Shown here in pieces: positions 27,901 to 36,118 of a stretch of 64,000 nucleotides of DNA. Positions within the stretch are counted from its first letter, which is position 1; each line of letters starts with the position of its first letter. The stretch covers positions 1 to 64,000 of the forward strand of contig JBBRTB010000011.1 of the NCBI GenBank assembly GCA_038244815.1, given 5' to 3'. A program made the translations under genes and the position numbers. The notes under the pieces are model-generated. The model saw only the letters and a program-made list of their open reading frames with translations, had not been told where the DNA came from and did not search any database. Source of the stretch: DASVHS01 sp038244815 (lineage in GTDB: Bacteria; Acidobacteriota; Thermoanaerobaculia; Gp7-AA8).

Positions 27901-28758
27901 ATGAACAAGCAAACACGGCAGTGGACGCGATTCCTCGGTACTGCTGCTTTGGCGATGACGATCGTGGTACCTGGAATGGCTGCTCCACAGAATGGCCGTT
28001 CCCGTCCGACGGCGGAGGGCCGCTACGCGACCACGAACGCCGTCAACGGCGTTGTCCAGGAAGTCAACCGCTCGCTCAACTACATCACGGTGCGCGATCA
28101 GGCTACCGGGCGCGACCTCAAGATCGACGTGCGCGACATGAACACGCGGCAGTCCATCAACGTGTGGGGACTCCGGCCCGGGGATCTGATCAGCGCCGAC
28201 GGAAGCTGGGAGAAAAACAACACGTTTCGCGCGGATAAAATCGGCTTCTCCACGAACCAGCTGGCGACGAGTGTGGCGGCGGCCAATCGTCTCTCCGGTA
28301 CGGTACAAAGCACCAATCGCAAGCTGAACTACGTCACCGTGCACGATCAGGCCACCGGTCGCAACGTGAAGGTCGACGTCCGGAACATGGACACGCGGCA
28401 GTCGGTGAACGTATGGCAGCTCCGCTCGGGTGATGCGATCGTCGTGAATGGCGGCTGGACCAACCGCAACACGTTTCAGGCGAACCGTATCAACAGCGAG
28501 GTCCGCCAGCAGCCGATGACGAGTGGCTACGGTACGCCCGCGAACTTCGTGACCGGCACGGTGCAGAACGTCAATCGCGACCTCGGTTACATGACCGTCC
28601 TCAACGAAACGACCGGCCAGTCGATGAAGATCGACCTCCGCAAGATGGATACGCGTCGCTCGGTCGATGTGTGGCACCTGCGCTCGGGCGACCGCATCAG
28701 CGTAAACGGCACGTGGGCGAACCGCGAGACGTTCCAGGCCGATATCGTAAACTTCTGA
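27901..28758 (+). CDS. Secreted protein of three tandem OB-like repeats, unknown function
   Basis: 285 aa. A signal peptide is followed by three repeats of about 70-80 residues, each with the pattern GxVQxxNRxLxYxTV, ATGR/TTGQ, KxDxRxMxTRxSxxVW, LRxGDxI, GxWxxxxTFxAxxI. The repeats start near residues 48, 132 and 219 and are very alike, implying internal duplication. The fold is probably small beta-barrel (OB or SH3-like), periplasmic or extracellular. AAGGAGA precedes ATG 27901. A strong terminator follows, so the gene stands alone. Confidence 0.8.
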   Translation: MNKQTRQWTRFLGTAALAMTIVVPGMAAPQNGRSRPTAEGRYATTNAVNGVVQEVNRSLNYITVRDQATGRDLKIDVRDMNTRQSINVWGLRPGDLISADGSWEKNNTFRADKIGFSTNQLATSVAAANRLSGTVQSTNRKLNYVTVHDQATGRNVKVDVRNMDTRQSVNVWQLRSGDAIVVNGGWTNRNTFQANRINSEVRQQPMTSGYGTPANFVTGTVQNVNRDLGYMTVLNETTGQSMKIDLRKMDTRRSVDVWHLRSGDRISVNGTWANRETFQADIVNF

Positions 28759-28764
28759 TCCTGC

Positions 28765-28798
28765 GAAAACGGCCACCGAACGGTGGCCGTTTTCTTTT
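28765..28798 (+). terminator. Rho-independent terminator
   Basis: A perfect 12-bp stem GAAAACGGCCACC / GGTGGCCGTTTTC around loop GAAC is followed by TTTT. It lies 7 bp after the three-repeat protein gene. It would also serve the convergent egtD gene in the reverse sense, since the stem starts with AAAA. Confidence 0.92.
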
Positions 28799-28811
28799 CG
28801 GGCGCGGCTCT

Positions 28812-29807
28812 CTACTTCGCTCTCAACAGCACGTCCGCGAACCAGGCCTTCGAGTCCGCCCACCGCTTCGCCACTTCGAACCCCGAATCGGCGGCCATTA
28901 GCGCGATGGCTTCGTCGTCGTACTTGTAGGAGTTTTCGGTGTGGATCGTCTCGCCCTCGCTGAACGCGACCTCGAGGTTCAGGGCGTCGATAGGAACGCT
29001 GTGCTCGCGCAGGCTGACCAGATGCATCTCGATGCGTCCCTGGGCCTGGTCGTAGAACGCGCGATGGCCGAACGAGCGCATGTCGAAGCGGCCGCTGAGC
29101 TCGCGGTTGATCCGCTGCAGCAGGTTGAGATTGAACGCCGCCGTGACGCCGAGGGCGTCGTTGTAGGCGGCCTCCAGAATCTCGCTCGGCTTTTTCAGGT
29201 CGACACCGAGTAGGAACGCATCGCCGGGGCGGACGAGACGACGCACATCGCGCAACATGGCCGCGGCCTCGCGCGGCAGAAAGTTTCCAATCGTGGAGCC
29301 GAGAAACAGGATCAGCGTCGGCTCCTCGCCGTCCAGCTCGGCCAGCGCGCGCGACGGGCGCGTGAAATCGGAGCAGATCGCGCTGACACGCAGCCTCGGA
29401 TACTCAGCGAGCAGCTCCCGGCCACTTTTCTCCAGCACGTGCGGGTCGATGTCGACCGGCACATACTCGATCTCGCCGCGGCGAGCGATCTCGCCGAGCA
29501 GCAGTCTGGTCTTGTCCGCGCTACCGCTTCCCAGCTCGATCACGCGCGTGACGCCGCTGATCGCCGCGGCCATCTCCCCGCCATGACGTCGCAGGATCTC
29601 CGCCTCCGTCCGGGTCGGGTAATACTCGGGGAGGTTGCAGATGGCCTCGAACAGCGCTGAGCCCAGGTCGTCGTAGAAGTAACGGGGTGAGAGCGACTTC
29701 TGGACGGCGGTGAGGCCGCTGCGCACATCGTCGCCGAACGTGCGGTCGCCGGCCGCAACCCGGCGCATCGTGAATCTCGTCCGTGCGCTCACAGATGCCT
29801 CGGTCAT
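28812..29807 (-). CDS. egtD: L-histidine N-alpha-methyltransferase EgtD
   Basis: 331 aa. The family signature KSLSPRYFYDDLGSALFE (about 37-54) with LPEYYPTRTE, the SAM loop IELGSGSADKT, the conserved FLGSTIGNF segment and the C-terminal HTENSYKY block (the region carrying the histidine-contacting Glu in characterised EgtD) are all present. It trimethylates histidine to hercynine, the first step to ergothioneine. No egtB-like sulfoxide synthase is in the window. The start at ATG 29807 (or 29810) avoids overlap with the divergent adaptor gene at 29863. Confidence 0.92.
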   Translation of the reverse strand: MTEASVSARTRFTMRRVAAGDRTFGDDVRSGLTAVQKSLSPRYFYDDLGSALFEAICNLPEYYPTRTEAEILRRHGGEMAAAISGVTRVIELGSGSADKTRLLLGEIARRGEIEYVPVDIDPHVLEKSGRELLAEYPRLRVSAICSDFTRPSRALAELDGEEPTLILFLGSTIGNFLPREAAAMLRDVRRLVRPGDAFLLGVDLKKPSEILEAAYNDALGVTAAFNLNLLQRINRELSGRFDMRSFGHRAFYDQAQGRIEMHLVSLREHSVPIDALNLEVAFSEGETIHTENSYKYDDEAIALMAADSGFEVAKRWADSKAWFADVLLRAK

Positions 29808-29862
29808 CATGTAATAGATAGTAACCGCTTCATTCCAACGACGTCTAACCTCTGAGCGTACA

Positions 29863-31062
29863 ATGCGTCCAAACTCACGCATGCGTATCCCTGTGATTCC
29901 GGCGGCATTGTCGCTGTTGTGGCTGTCCTGCTTTTCCGGTTACTCGCAGGAAGCCACCCACGATGCCATGCGCGTGCGCCGCGGCACACTGGAGCGTGCG
30001 CTCACCCTGACTGGCGAGCTGGAAGCGGCCAGGGGCGAGACCATCGCCGTTCCCGATCTGCCGCAGTGGCAAAGCTCCATCAAATGGCTGGCCACCGACG
30101 GCGCCAGCGTGAAGACCGGCGAGCGCGTCGCGGAGCTCGATAACACGTCGTTCACGACCGATCTCGACTCGAAGCGCCAGACCGAGCTACAGGCCCGCCA
30201 GGAACTGGAGCAGAAAGAGTCGGAGTGGAAAGCGGACCTCGAACAGAAGCAGCTCGATTTCGACTCGCGCCAGTCGGAGTACGAAAAGGCGAAGATCGAC
30301 GCCTCCGTCCCGAAGGAGATTCTCTCGTTGCGCGAGTACGACGACCGCCAGCTCAAACTGCAGCGCGCCTCCGTCGAATTCGCGAAAACGCGCGACCTCC
30401 TGGCCGCACAGAAACACGAGGTCGCCGCTGACCGCGACAACCTTTTGCTGCGATTACAGAAGGCGCAGCGTGAGATCCGCATCGCGGAAAAGGCGATCGA
30501 GTCGGTGGTACTGCGCGCGCCGCGCGACGGCATCGTCATCATCCGCGACCATCCATGGGAAGGGCGCAAGATCCAGGCGGGCGATACGGTATGGGTCGGC
30601 TTCGCGCTGGCGCTGATTCCGGAGATGTCGTCGATGCGCGTGAGCGCGGCGCTGGCCGACGTCGATGACGGCCGCATACAGACAGGCATGCCGGCCACGG
30701 TCGTGCTGGACGGATATCCCGGGATGACCTTCCGCGGCAAAGTGGCCACGATCTCCGCGGTGGCTCAGGAGACGGCCAGGCAGTCGTTGCGGCGCGCGTT
30801 CAAGGTCACGCTCAGTCTCGACCACATCGACGCGACGCGGATGCGCCCGGGGCTGTCGGCGCGCGCGATCGTCGACACCGGCAGCGTCGCCGGCGCCTTG
30901 ATCGCACCGCGCGCGGCGCTCGACCTGGCGTCGAAGCAGGCCCGGGCCCGCCTGGCCGGCGGAAAAACCGTCGACGTCACGCTGGGGGCCTGCAACGCGC
31001 AGGAGTGCGTCGTCACGAACGGCCTGGAGGAGGGGCAGCGGCTCGAGGACGCGAATGGCTAG
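29863..31062 (+). CDS. Membrane-fusion (HlyD/MacA-type) adaptor protein 1
   Basis: 399 aa. A signal peptide is followed by a barrel/lipoyl-type start (GELEAARGETIAVPDL, VKTGERVAELD), a long Glu/Lys/Gln-rich coiled-coil hairpin (about 100-205), the return lipoyl strand VVLRAPRDGIVIIRDHPW and a beta-barrel domain (ALADVDDGRIQTGMPATVVLDG). Such adaptors link inner-membrane transporters to the periplasm or an outer-membrane channel. It is the first of three consecutive adaptors; its last 8 bp overlap the next gene. The start may be ATG 29881. Confidence 0.85.
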   Translation: MRPNSRMRIPVIPAALSLLWLSCFSGYSQEATHDAMRVRRGTLERALTLTGELEAARGETIAVPDLPQWQSSIKWLATDGASVKTGERVAELDNTSFTTDLDSKRQTELQARQELEQKESEWKADLEQKQLDFDSRQSEYEKAKIDASVPKEILSLREYDDRQLKLQRASVEFAKTRDLLAAQKHEVAADRDNLLLRLQKAQREIRIAEKAIESVVLRAPRDGIVIIRDHPWEGRKIQAGDTVWVGFALALIPEMSSMRVSAALADVDDGRIQTGMPATVVLDGYPGMTFRGKVATISAVAQETARQSLRRAFKVTLSLDHIDATRMRPGLSARAIVDTGSVAGALIAPRAALDLASKQARARLAGGKTVDVTLGACNAQECVVTNGLEEGQRLEDANG

Positions 31063-32287
31063 GCTCCTTCGCCTGCGCGTCGCGGTCCCGCTGTTCGCCG
31101 CGATCATCTTCTTCGGCGCCGGGCTCTCGCTGCGCAACAAGCTGGCCGCCGACCGCCAGGGCGATTGGGTGCATCCGGCCCGCGGCGATCTCGTGACGGG
31201 CGTCGACGTCACCGGAACGCTCGCCGCCGTGGAGTCGGACTCGTTCGGACCACCGCAGATCGATGACGTGTGGGACTTCAAGATCTCGATGATGGCACCC
31301 GAAGGCGCCGACGTGAAAAAAGGCACGCCGGTCCTCGGCTTCGATACCACGGAGCTCCGCCGCCGTCTCGACGAAAAGCAGGCTGAGAGCGACGAAGCGC
31401 TGAAGGAGATCGAGAAGCAGCGCGCCGATCTCTCGTTACGTACCAAGGACGAGCGCCTCAAGCTGGCCGAGGCTGAAGCGAAGATGCGCAAAACGGAGCT
31501 GAAGCTCGAGGCGCCGCCGGACATCGTCGGCATCAACGAACGCAAGCAGGTGCAGCTCGACGATGCGCTGGCGAAACGCGAGACGGCGGCCATCGGCGCG
31601 CGCATTCACGCGCTTTCGAATGCCGCCACCGCGCAGATCCTCCTGCTGGAGAGCAAGCAGCACCAGGCCGCGGCCATCGTCGCGCAGACGCAGAGCGCCA
31701 TCCGCCAGATGACCGTCATCGCCCCGCGGGACGGGACGATCGTCTACGGGACGAACTGGCGCGGCGACAAGAAGAAAATCGGCGACACCTGCTGGAAGCG
31801 CGAGCGCCCCATCGAGATCCCGAATCTCAAACAGATGATGGCCAAGGGCGAGATCGACGAGGTCGACGCCGGGCGGGTGGCGGCCGGCCAGCACGTGTCG
31901 TTCCGCCTCGATGCCCATCCCGACGAGGTCTTTCGCGGCACGATCACCAACGCCGCGCAGACCGTGCAGCAGAAGCAGGGAACGAACGATCCGCTGAAAG
32001 TGCTGCGTGTGGAGATCGCCCTCGATCGCACCGATCCCGCAAAGATGCGTCCGGGCATGCGCTTCAAGGGGACGGTCGAGCTGTCGCGTGCGAAGAACGC
32101 CTTGCTGATTCCGCGCAGCGCCGTCTACGTCACGGACCGCGGTCCGGTCGCATACCGGCGGGGCCTCTTCTCCGTGACGGCGGTGCCGCTGCAACTCGGC
32201 CGCGAGAGCGACGAGTCGGTGCAGGTCGTCAGGGGCCTCTCCTCCTCGGATCGGATCCTCGTGGCAGGTAAGGAGGAATCGAAGTGA
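31055..32287 (+). CDS. Membrane-fusion adaptor protein 2 (TM-anchored)
   Basis: 410 aa. An N-terminal membrane anchor (VAVPLFAAIIFFGAGLSL) is followed by the lipoyl half-motif GADVKKGTPVLGFDTTEL, a coiled coil of about 100 residues rich in Lys, Glu and Ala, the second half VIAPRDGTIVYGTNWRG and a barrel with GEIDEVDAGRVAAGQHVSF. It differs from its neighbours in sequence but keeps the same domain order. It overlaps both the preceding gene (8 bp) and the following one (GTGA), indicating one translation-coupled operon. Confidence 0.85.
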   Translation: MARLLRLRVAVPLFAAIIFFGAGLSLRNKLAADRQGDWVHPARGDLVTGVDVTGTLAAVESDSFGPPQIDDVWDFKISMMAPEGADVKKGTPVLGFDTTELRRRLDEKQAESDEALKEIEKQRADLSLRTKDERLKLAEAEAKMRKTELKLEAPPDIVGINERKQVQLDDALAKRETAAIGARIHALSNAATAQILLLESKQHQAAAIVAQTQSAIRQMTVIAPRDGTIVYGTNWRGDKKKIGDTCWKRERPIEIPNLKQMMAKGEIDEVDAGRVAAGQHVSFRLDAHPDEVFRGTITNAAQTVQQKQGTNDPLKVLRVEIALDRTDPAKMRPGMRFKGTVELSRAKNALLIPRSAVYVTDRGPVAYRRGLFSVTAVPLQLGRESDESVQVVRGLSSSDRILVAGKEESK

Positions 32288-33618
32288 GCAGAACGACCGG
32301 CCGCCGCCCGGATTCCTCGCCGTCTTCGCGGCTCGGAATGACGGGTGTGACCGGCCGCCGCCCGGATTCCTCGCCGTCTTCGCGGCTCGGAATGACGGGT
32401 GTGACCGGCCGCCGCCCGGATTCCTCGCCGTCTTCGCGGCTCGGAATGACGGGTGTGCTCATGGTCTTCCTCGTGGCGTGCGGGCATCACGACAGCGCCA
32501 TCGCCACGTACAAGGTCGCACCCTCGCAGTTCGTCCGCCGCGTCACGGCCGACGGCACGCTCAAGGCAGTCGAGGCCACCCCGGTGACGGCGCCGCACGA
32601 CGTGCAGCGTGCGCTCAAAATCGCCTGGATCGCCGAGGATGGCTCGATCGTGAAAAAGGACGAGGTCATCGTCCGCTTCGATCCGACAGAATTCGAGAAC
32701 GAGCTGCTCGGGGGTACCGAGGATCGCAAGACCGCGGCAAACAAACTGACGAAGACGGATGCGGATTCGAAGACGACGCGCACGAACCTGCAGCGCGACG
32801 CGCATCAGGCGGAGAGCGAGCTGCAGGCGGCACGCCGCTTCAACTTTGACGACGCCGAGGTGTTCTCGCGCTATCAGAGGATCGAATCGGAGACCGACCA
32901 GGAGCTCGCCGTCCACAAGAAGGAGCACGCCCAGGAGGTTCTGGGCGTCCGCGAGACGTTGTCGAAAGCGGACCGCGACCTGCTGGCCATCGAAGACCGC
33001 AAGGCGGGGTTGCGCATCCGCACCGCCGAGCAGGGACTGAAGTCGCTGGAGATCGTCGCGCCGCACGACGGCATCCTCGTCCTGCAGCGCGACTGGCGCG
33101 GCGACATCCCGCGCGTCGGCGCGACGATGTGGCAGGGCTCGCCGATCGCGGAGATCCCCGATCTGAGAGCGATGAAGGCCGAGGTGTTCGTGCTCGAGGC
33201 CGACGCTGCTGGACTGGCGGTCGGGCAGAAGGCCATCGTCTCGCTGGAGTCGCATCCCGACGTCCGGTACAGCGGAAAGGTCACGCAGGTCGACAAGCTG
33301 GCGCGGCCGCGGATGCGCGGCGTGCCCGTGCAGTACTTCGGCGCCATTGTCTCGCTCGATCGCACCGATCCTATCGTGATGAAGCCGGGCGCACGGGTGC
33401 GCGCGGTGCTCGAGCTCGAGAATCTGGCCAGCGCGTTCACCATCCCGCGCCAGGCCATGTTCGAGAAGGACGGCCGCAGGATCGTCTATCGCAGAAAGGG
33501 AGCGCGCTTCGAGCCCGTCGACATCTCGATCGCTTCATCGTCGGCCGGACGCGTCGTCGTGACCAAAGGGCTGAACAAAGGAGATGAGCTCGCGCTCGTC
33601 GACCCGATCTCCCGCTGA
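32284..33618 (+). CDS. Membrane-fusion adaptor protein 3, lipoprotein with repeat-derived N-terminus
   Basis: 444 aa if read from GTG 32284, which overlaps the previous stop (GTGA). The first about 58 codons are three in-frame copies of an 18-residue repeat, each containing the ATG of GGAATGACGG. The functional lipoprotein core is MTGVLMVFLVAC with lipobox LVAC (from the ATG near 32449), so translation may start at any of the repeat ATGs. The mature part has lipoyl halves (GSIVKKDEVIVRFDPTEF, IVAPHDGILVLQRDWRG), a long coiled coil and a barrel (AEVFVLEADAAGLAVGQKA). Confidence 0.85.
   Translation: MSRTTGRRPDSSPSSRLGMTGVTGRRPDSSPSSRLGMTGVTGRRPDSSPSSRLGMTGVLMVFLVACGHHDSAIATYKVAPSQFVRRVTADGTLKAVEATPVTAPHDVQRALKIAWIAEDGSIVKKDEVIVRFDPTEFENELLGGTEDRKTAANKLTKTDADSKTTRTNLQRDAHQAESELQAARRFNFDDAEVFSRYQRIESETDQELAVHKKEHAQEVLGVRETLSKADRDLLAIEDRKAGLRIRTAEQGLKSLEIVAPHDGILVLQRDWRGDIPRVGATMWQGSPIAEIPDLRAMKAEVFVLEADAAGLAVGQKAIVSLESHPDVRYSGKVTQVDKLARPRMRGVPVQYFGAIVSLDRTDPIVMKPGARVRAVLELENLASAFTIPRQAMFEKDGRRIVYRRKGARFEPVDISIASSSAGRVVVTKGLNKGDELALVDPISR
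32296..32457 (+). repeat. Three tandem 54-bp copies of the GGAATGAC half-element inside a coding sequence
   Basis: Units start at 32296, 32350 and 32404, are essentially identical, and each reads ACCGGCCGCCGCCCGGATTC...GCGGCTCGGAATGACGG. They are half copies of the dispersed inverted repeat seen at 13458 and 21697. The unit length of 54 is a multiple of three, so the adaptor frame is kept open. Confidence 0.92.
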
Positions 33619-33621
33619 CCA

Positions 33622-34860
33622 ATGACCGACTTCGAGACCTACACCACGGCGGTCCGCAATCTGGCGCGCCACAAGCTGCGCACGGCGCTGACGATGCTGG
33701 GGATGATCTTCGGCGTCGGCGCGGTGATCGCCATGCTGTCGATCGGCGCGGGCGGCGAGCAGAAGGCGCTGGAGACGATCGGGAAGCTCGGGCTGCGCAA
33801 CGTGATCGTGCGAGCGAAGGAGATCAAGCCGGAAGAGCGTGCCGAGCTGCGCAAGAAGTCGCTCGGAGTCTCGCTGCGCGACGCCGAGGCCATCACCGAG
33901 GCGGTGCCGAACGTCGAGCGGGTGCTGCCACGGGTCGAGGTCAAGCCGTACAAGATCCTCTCGCCGTCGGGAAAGACGAAAGGCCGGGTGTACGGCGTGT
34001 CGTCGCAGTTCCGCAAAGTGGCTACCGTCCGGCTGGCCGGGGGGCGCTTCTTCGACGCGCGCGACGAAGCGGAGCACGCGCAGGTGTGCGTCATCGGCCC
34101 GGAGATCCGGCGCAATCTCTTCGGCTACGGTCCGGCCCTCGGCAAGCAGCTCAAGGTCAACGACGTCTGGCTCGAGGTGATCGGACTGCTGGCCAGCGAT
34201 CCCGTCGGCGCGGGCCCGAGCCGCAACGGCACGCCGTCCGCGTCGAATGCCGAGGAGATCTGGCTGCCTGTGTCGACGGCCATGCGGAAGTTCGATCGCG
34301 ATCCGCTCGACGCGCCGGTCGACGAGCTGATGGTCACGGTGAAGGAAGGCGTGTCGCCGGGCAGCGTGGCCGACCTCGTCAAGCCGCTGCTCGATCGTCT
34401 GCACGGAGGCGCGGACGACTACGAGGTGGTGGTGCCGGAGGCGCTGCTGGAGCAGCAGAGACAGACGCAGAGGATCTTCAACATCGTCATGGGATCGATC
34501 GCCGGCATCTCGCTGCTCGTCGGCGGCATCGGCATCATGAACATCATGCTGGCGTCGGTGCTGGAACGGACGCGCGAGATCGGCGTGCGCCGCGCCATCG
34601 GCGCGAAGCGGACGGACATCCGCTCGCAGTTCGTGATCGAGTCGTTCGCCATCAGTCTGATCGGTGGAATGTCGGGGATCATCATCGGCATCGTGCTGGC
34701 GCGTCTCGTGGCCGCGTACGCCGGGTGGCCGACGGTGATTACGGTCTGGTCGCTCATCCTGTCGACGGGTGTCTCCATTGCGGTGGGACTGGTGTCGGGG
34801 ATCTATCCGGCCACGCGCGCCGCCGAGCTCGATCCGATCGAAGCGCTGCGGTACGAGTAG
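33622..34860 (+). CDS. MacB-type ABC transporter permease (no ATPase domain)
   Basis: 412 aa. The N-terminal membrane helix (LRTALTMLGMIFGVGAVIAML) is followed by a large periplasmic MacB_PCD domain (about 45-285), three C-terminal membrane helices of the FtsX fold and the ending ARAAELDPIEALRYE, which is the standard MacB/LolC-type terminus. The gene begins 4 bp after the third adaptor. No ABC ATPase is encoded in the operon, so the motor must come from elsewhere or the complex works without one. Confidence 0.9.
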   Translation: MTDFETYTTAVRNLARHKLRTALTMLGMIFGVGAVIAMLSIGAGGEQKALETIGKLGLRNVIVRAKEIKPEERAELRKKSLGVSLRDAEAITEAVPNVERVLPRVEVKPYKILSPSGKTKGRVYGVSSQFRKVATVRLAGGRFFDARDEAEHAQVCVIGPEIRRNLFGYGPALGKQLKVNDVWLEVIGLLASDPVGAGPSRNGTPSASNAEEIWLPVSTAMRKFDRDPLDAPVDELMVTVKEGVSPGSVADLVKPLLDRLHGGADDYEVVVPEALLEQQRQTQRIFNIVMGSIAGISLLVGGIGIMNIMLASVLERTREIGVRRAIGAKRTDIRSQFVIESFAISLIGGMSGIIIGIVLARLVAAYAGWPTVITVWSLILSTGVSIAVGLVSGIYPATRAAELDPIEALRYE

Positions 34861-35907
34861 CTACATCAACCCGCGCTTCGTGGTCAGGTACACGGCGAAA
34901 CTCCCCAGCCAGTGGCCACCCTCGTAATGCTCCCCGGTCACGGCCGCCAGTCCCGCCTGGCGATGTTTGGCCGCCGTGGCCAGCAGGACCGGAATGCGCG
35001 GATCGTTCGCGGGCAGGCCTGAGGCGATGCCTTCCAGCATCCAGGCGCGGCTGAGGTTCAGTCCATCGAGATGAGCGAGCTTCGGGTCGCTCGGATCCGT
35101 GACCACTTCCGGCTCCAGCCACCCCGTTCGGATCTGCGGCAGGAAATTCGCCAGCCACGACGCGTAGTCGTTCTTCGACAGGATGCGGCGCATGAGGTCC
35201 GCCTCGGCGATGCAGGGAGAGAGGAAGTCTTCGCCCGACGGCTCGTATGCCAGCGGGCAGTTGCGATCTTTCGCAAAGAAGGCGCGGCTGCGATCGATCA
35301 CGAGCTGGCGGAGCTGGGCATCGTCGGTCGAGTCGAGGATGAGGCCGAACGAGAACGCCGACTGGTTGTGCTCTCCGATGCGGATCGGATGCGAGAGTTT
35401 GGGCAGCCACGTCTTGAGGTGTTCCGTGGCCACCACTTCGAGCGGGTGCAGGGTGCGGGCGAGCGGACTGTCCCACTCGCGTAGCTCCGCTCCGAGCTGC
35501 AGCAGCCAGGCCAGGCCGTAGGGGCGCTCGAAGCTGGCCCTTCCCGCGCCGCGCAGGTACGCCACTTCCCATTGGATGTTGCCGGGCGTGATGTCCTGGG
35601 CCAGCGCTTCACGGGCCCGCGTCGCGAACGGTGCGTCGGGAAACGTGCGCGCCAGGCGTGCCAGCAGCCAGTGACCGTGCACGTCGGAGTGCCAGTCGTA
35701 GCAGCCGTAGAACGCCGGCGTGAGCTTGCGAGGCGGGGCGACGTCGGCATCCGAGTTGAGGTTGTGCGAGATCTTGTTCGGATACTCCTTGTGCACGCAT
35801 GCCAGGGCCAGGTCGGCGAAGCGTTGCGCCGCGCCAGCGTCGAAGTCCGCGGCGCGCGCGGGGAGCACGAAGGTGAGGGCGAGGAGCAGGCTCAGTGCGC
35901 GTGGCAT
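34861..35907 (-). CDS. DUF2891 secreted protein
   Basis: 348 aa with a signal peptide (LLLALTFVLPARA). The family string YPNKISHNLNSD near the N-terminus and the block LTPAFYGCYDWHSDVHGHWLL, rich in His, Asp and Trp, define DUF2891, a predicted alpha/alpha-barrel fold. GEHNQSAFSFGLI, EPSGEDFLSPC and GEHYEGGHWLGSFAVYL are further conserved blocks. The biochemical role is unknown; the acidic and aromatic residues are consistent with a glycan-active barrel, which is inference. Confidence 0.85.
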   Translation of the reverse strand: MPRALSLLLALTFVLPARAADFDAGAAQRFADLALACVHKEYPNKISHNLNSDADVAPPRKLTPAFYGCYDWHSDVHGHWLLARLARTFPDAPFATRAREALAQDITPGNIQWEVAYLRGAGRASFERPYGLAWLLQLGAELREWDSPLARTLHPLEVVATEHLKTWLPKLSHPIRIGEHNQSAFSFGLILDSTDDAQLRQLVIDRSRAFFAKDRNCPLAYEPSGEDFLSPCIAEADLMRRILSKNDYASWLANFLPQIRTGWLEPEVVTDPSDPKLAHLDGLNLSRAWMLEGIASGLPANDPRIPVLLATAAKHRQAGLAAVTGEHYEGGHWLGSFAVYLTTKRGLM

Positions 35908-35968
35908 GAGTGAAGGATATCGCTCGGAACGGCAAACGAAACGCCGGGCCGGTTTCGAAGAGCTGCGA

Positions 35969-36118
35969 TCACTTCATGTGCACGAGGATGTAGGCGATGA
36001 GTGCGACGGCCAGGATGCCGATGATGATCCACGCGGTCGCGCTGTTGCGTGTGCTGGTGGTGGTCACGTTTTCCACGACGGTTTTTCGCTGCACTTGGTC
36101 GTTTTCAGGTTCAGCCAT
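35969..36118 (-). CDS. Small single-TM protein (49 aa)
   Basis: ATG 36118 to TGA 35969 encodes 49 residues: an acidic/polar N-terminus (MAEPENDQVQRKT), a Thr-rich stretch and one membrane helix (AWIIIGILAVALIAYILVH) ending in MK. Its start lies inside the end of the MFS gene (stop 36111-36113), so translation is likely coupled. The function is unknown; a small accessory subunit of the transporter is one possibility. Confidence 0.6.
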   Translation of the reverse strand: MAEPENDQVQRKTVVENVTTTSTRNSATAWIIIGILAVALIAYILVHMK

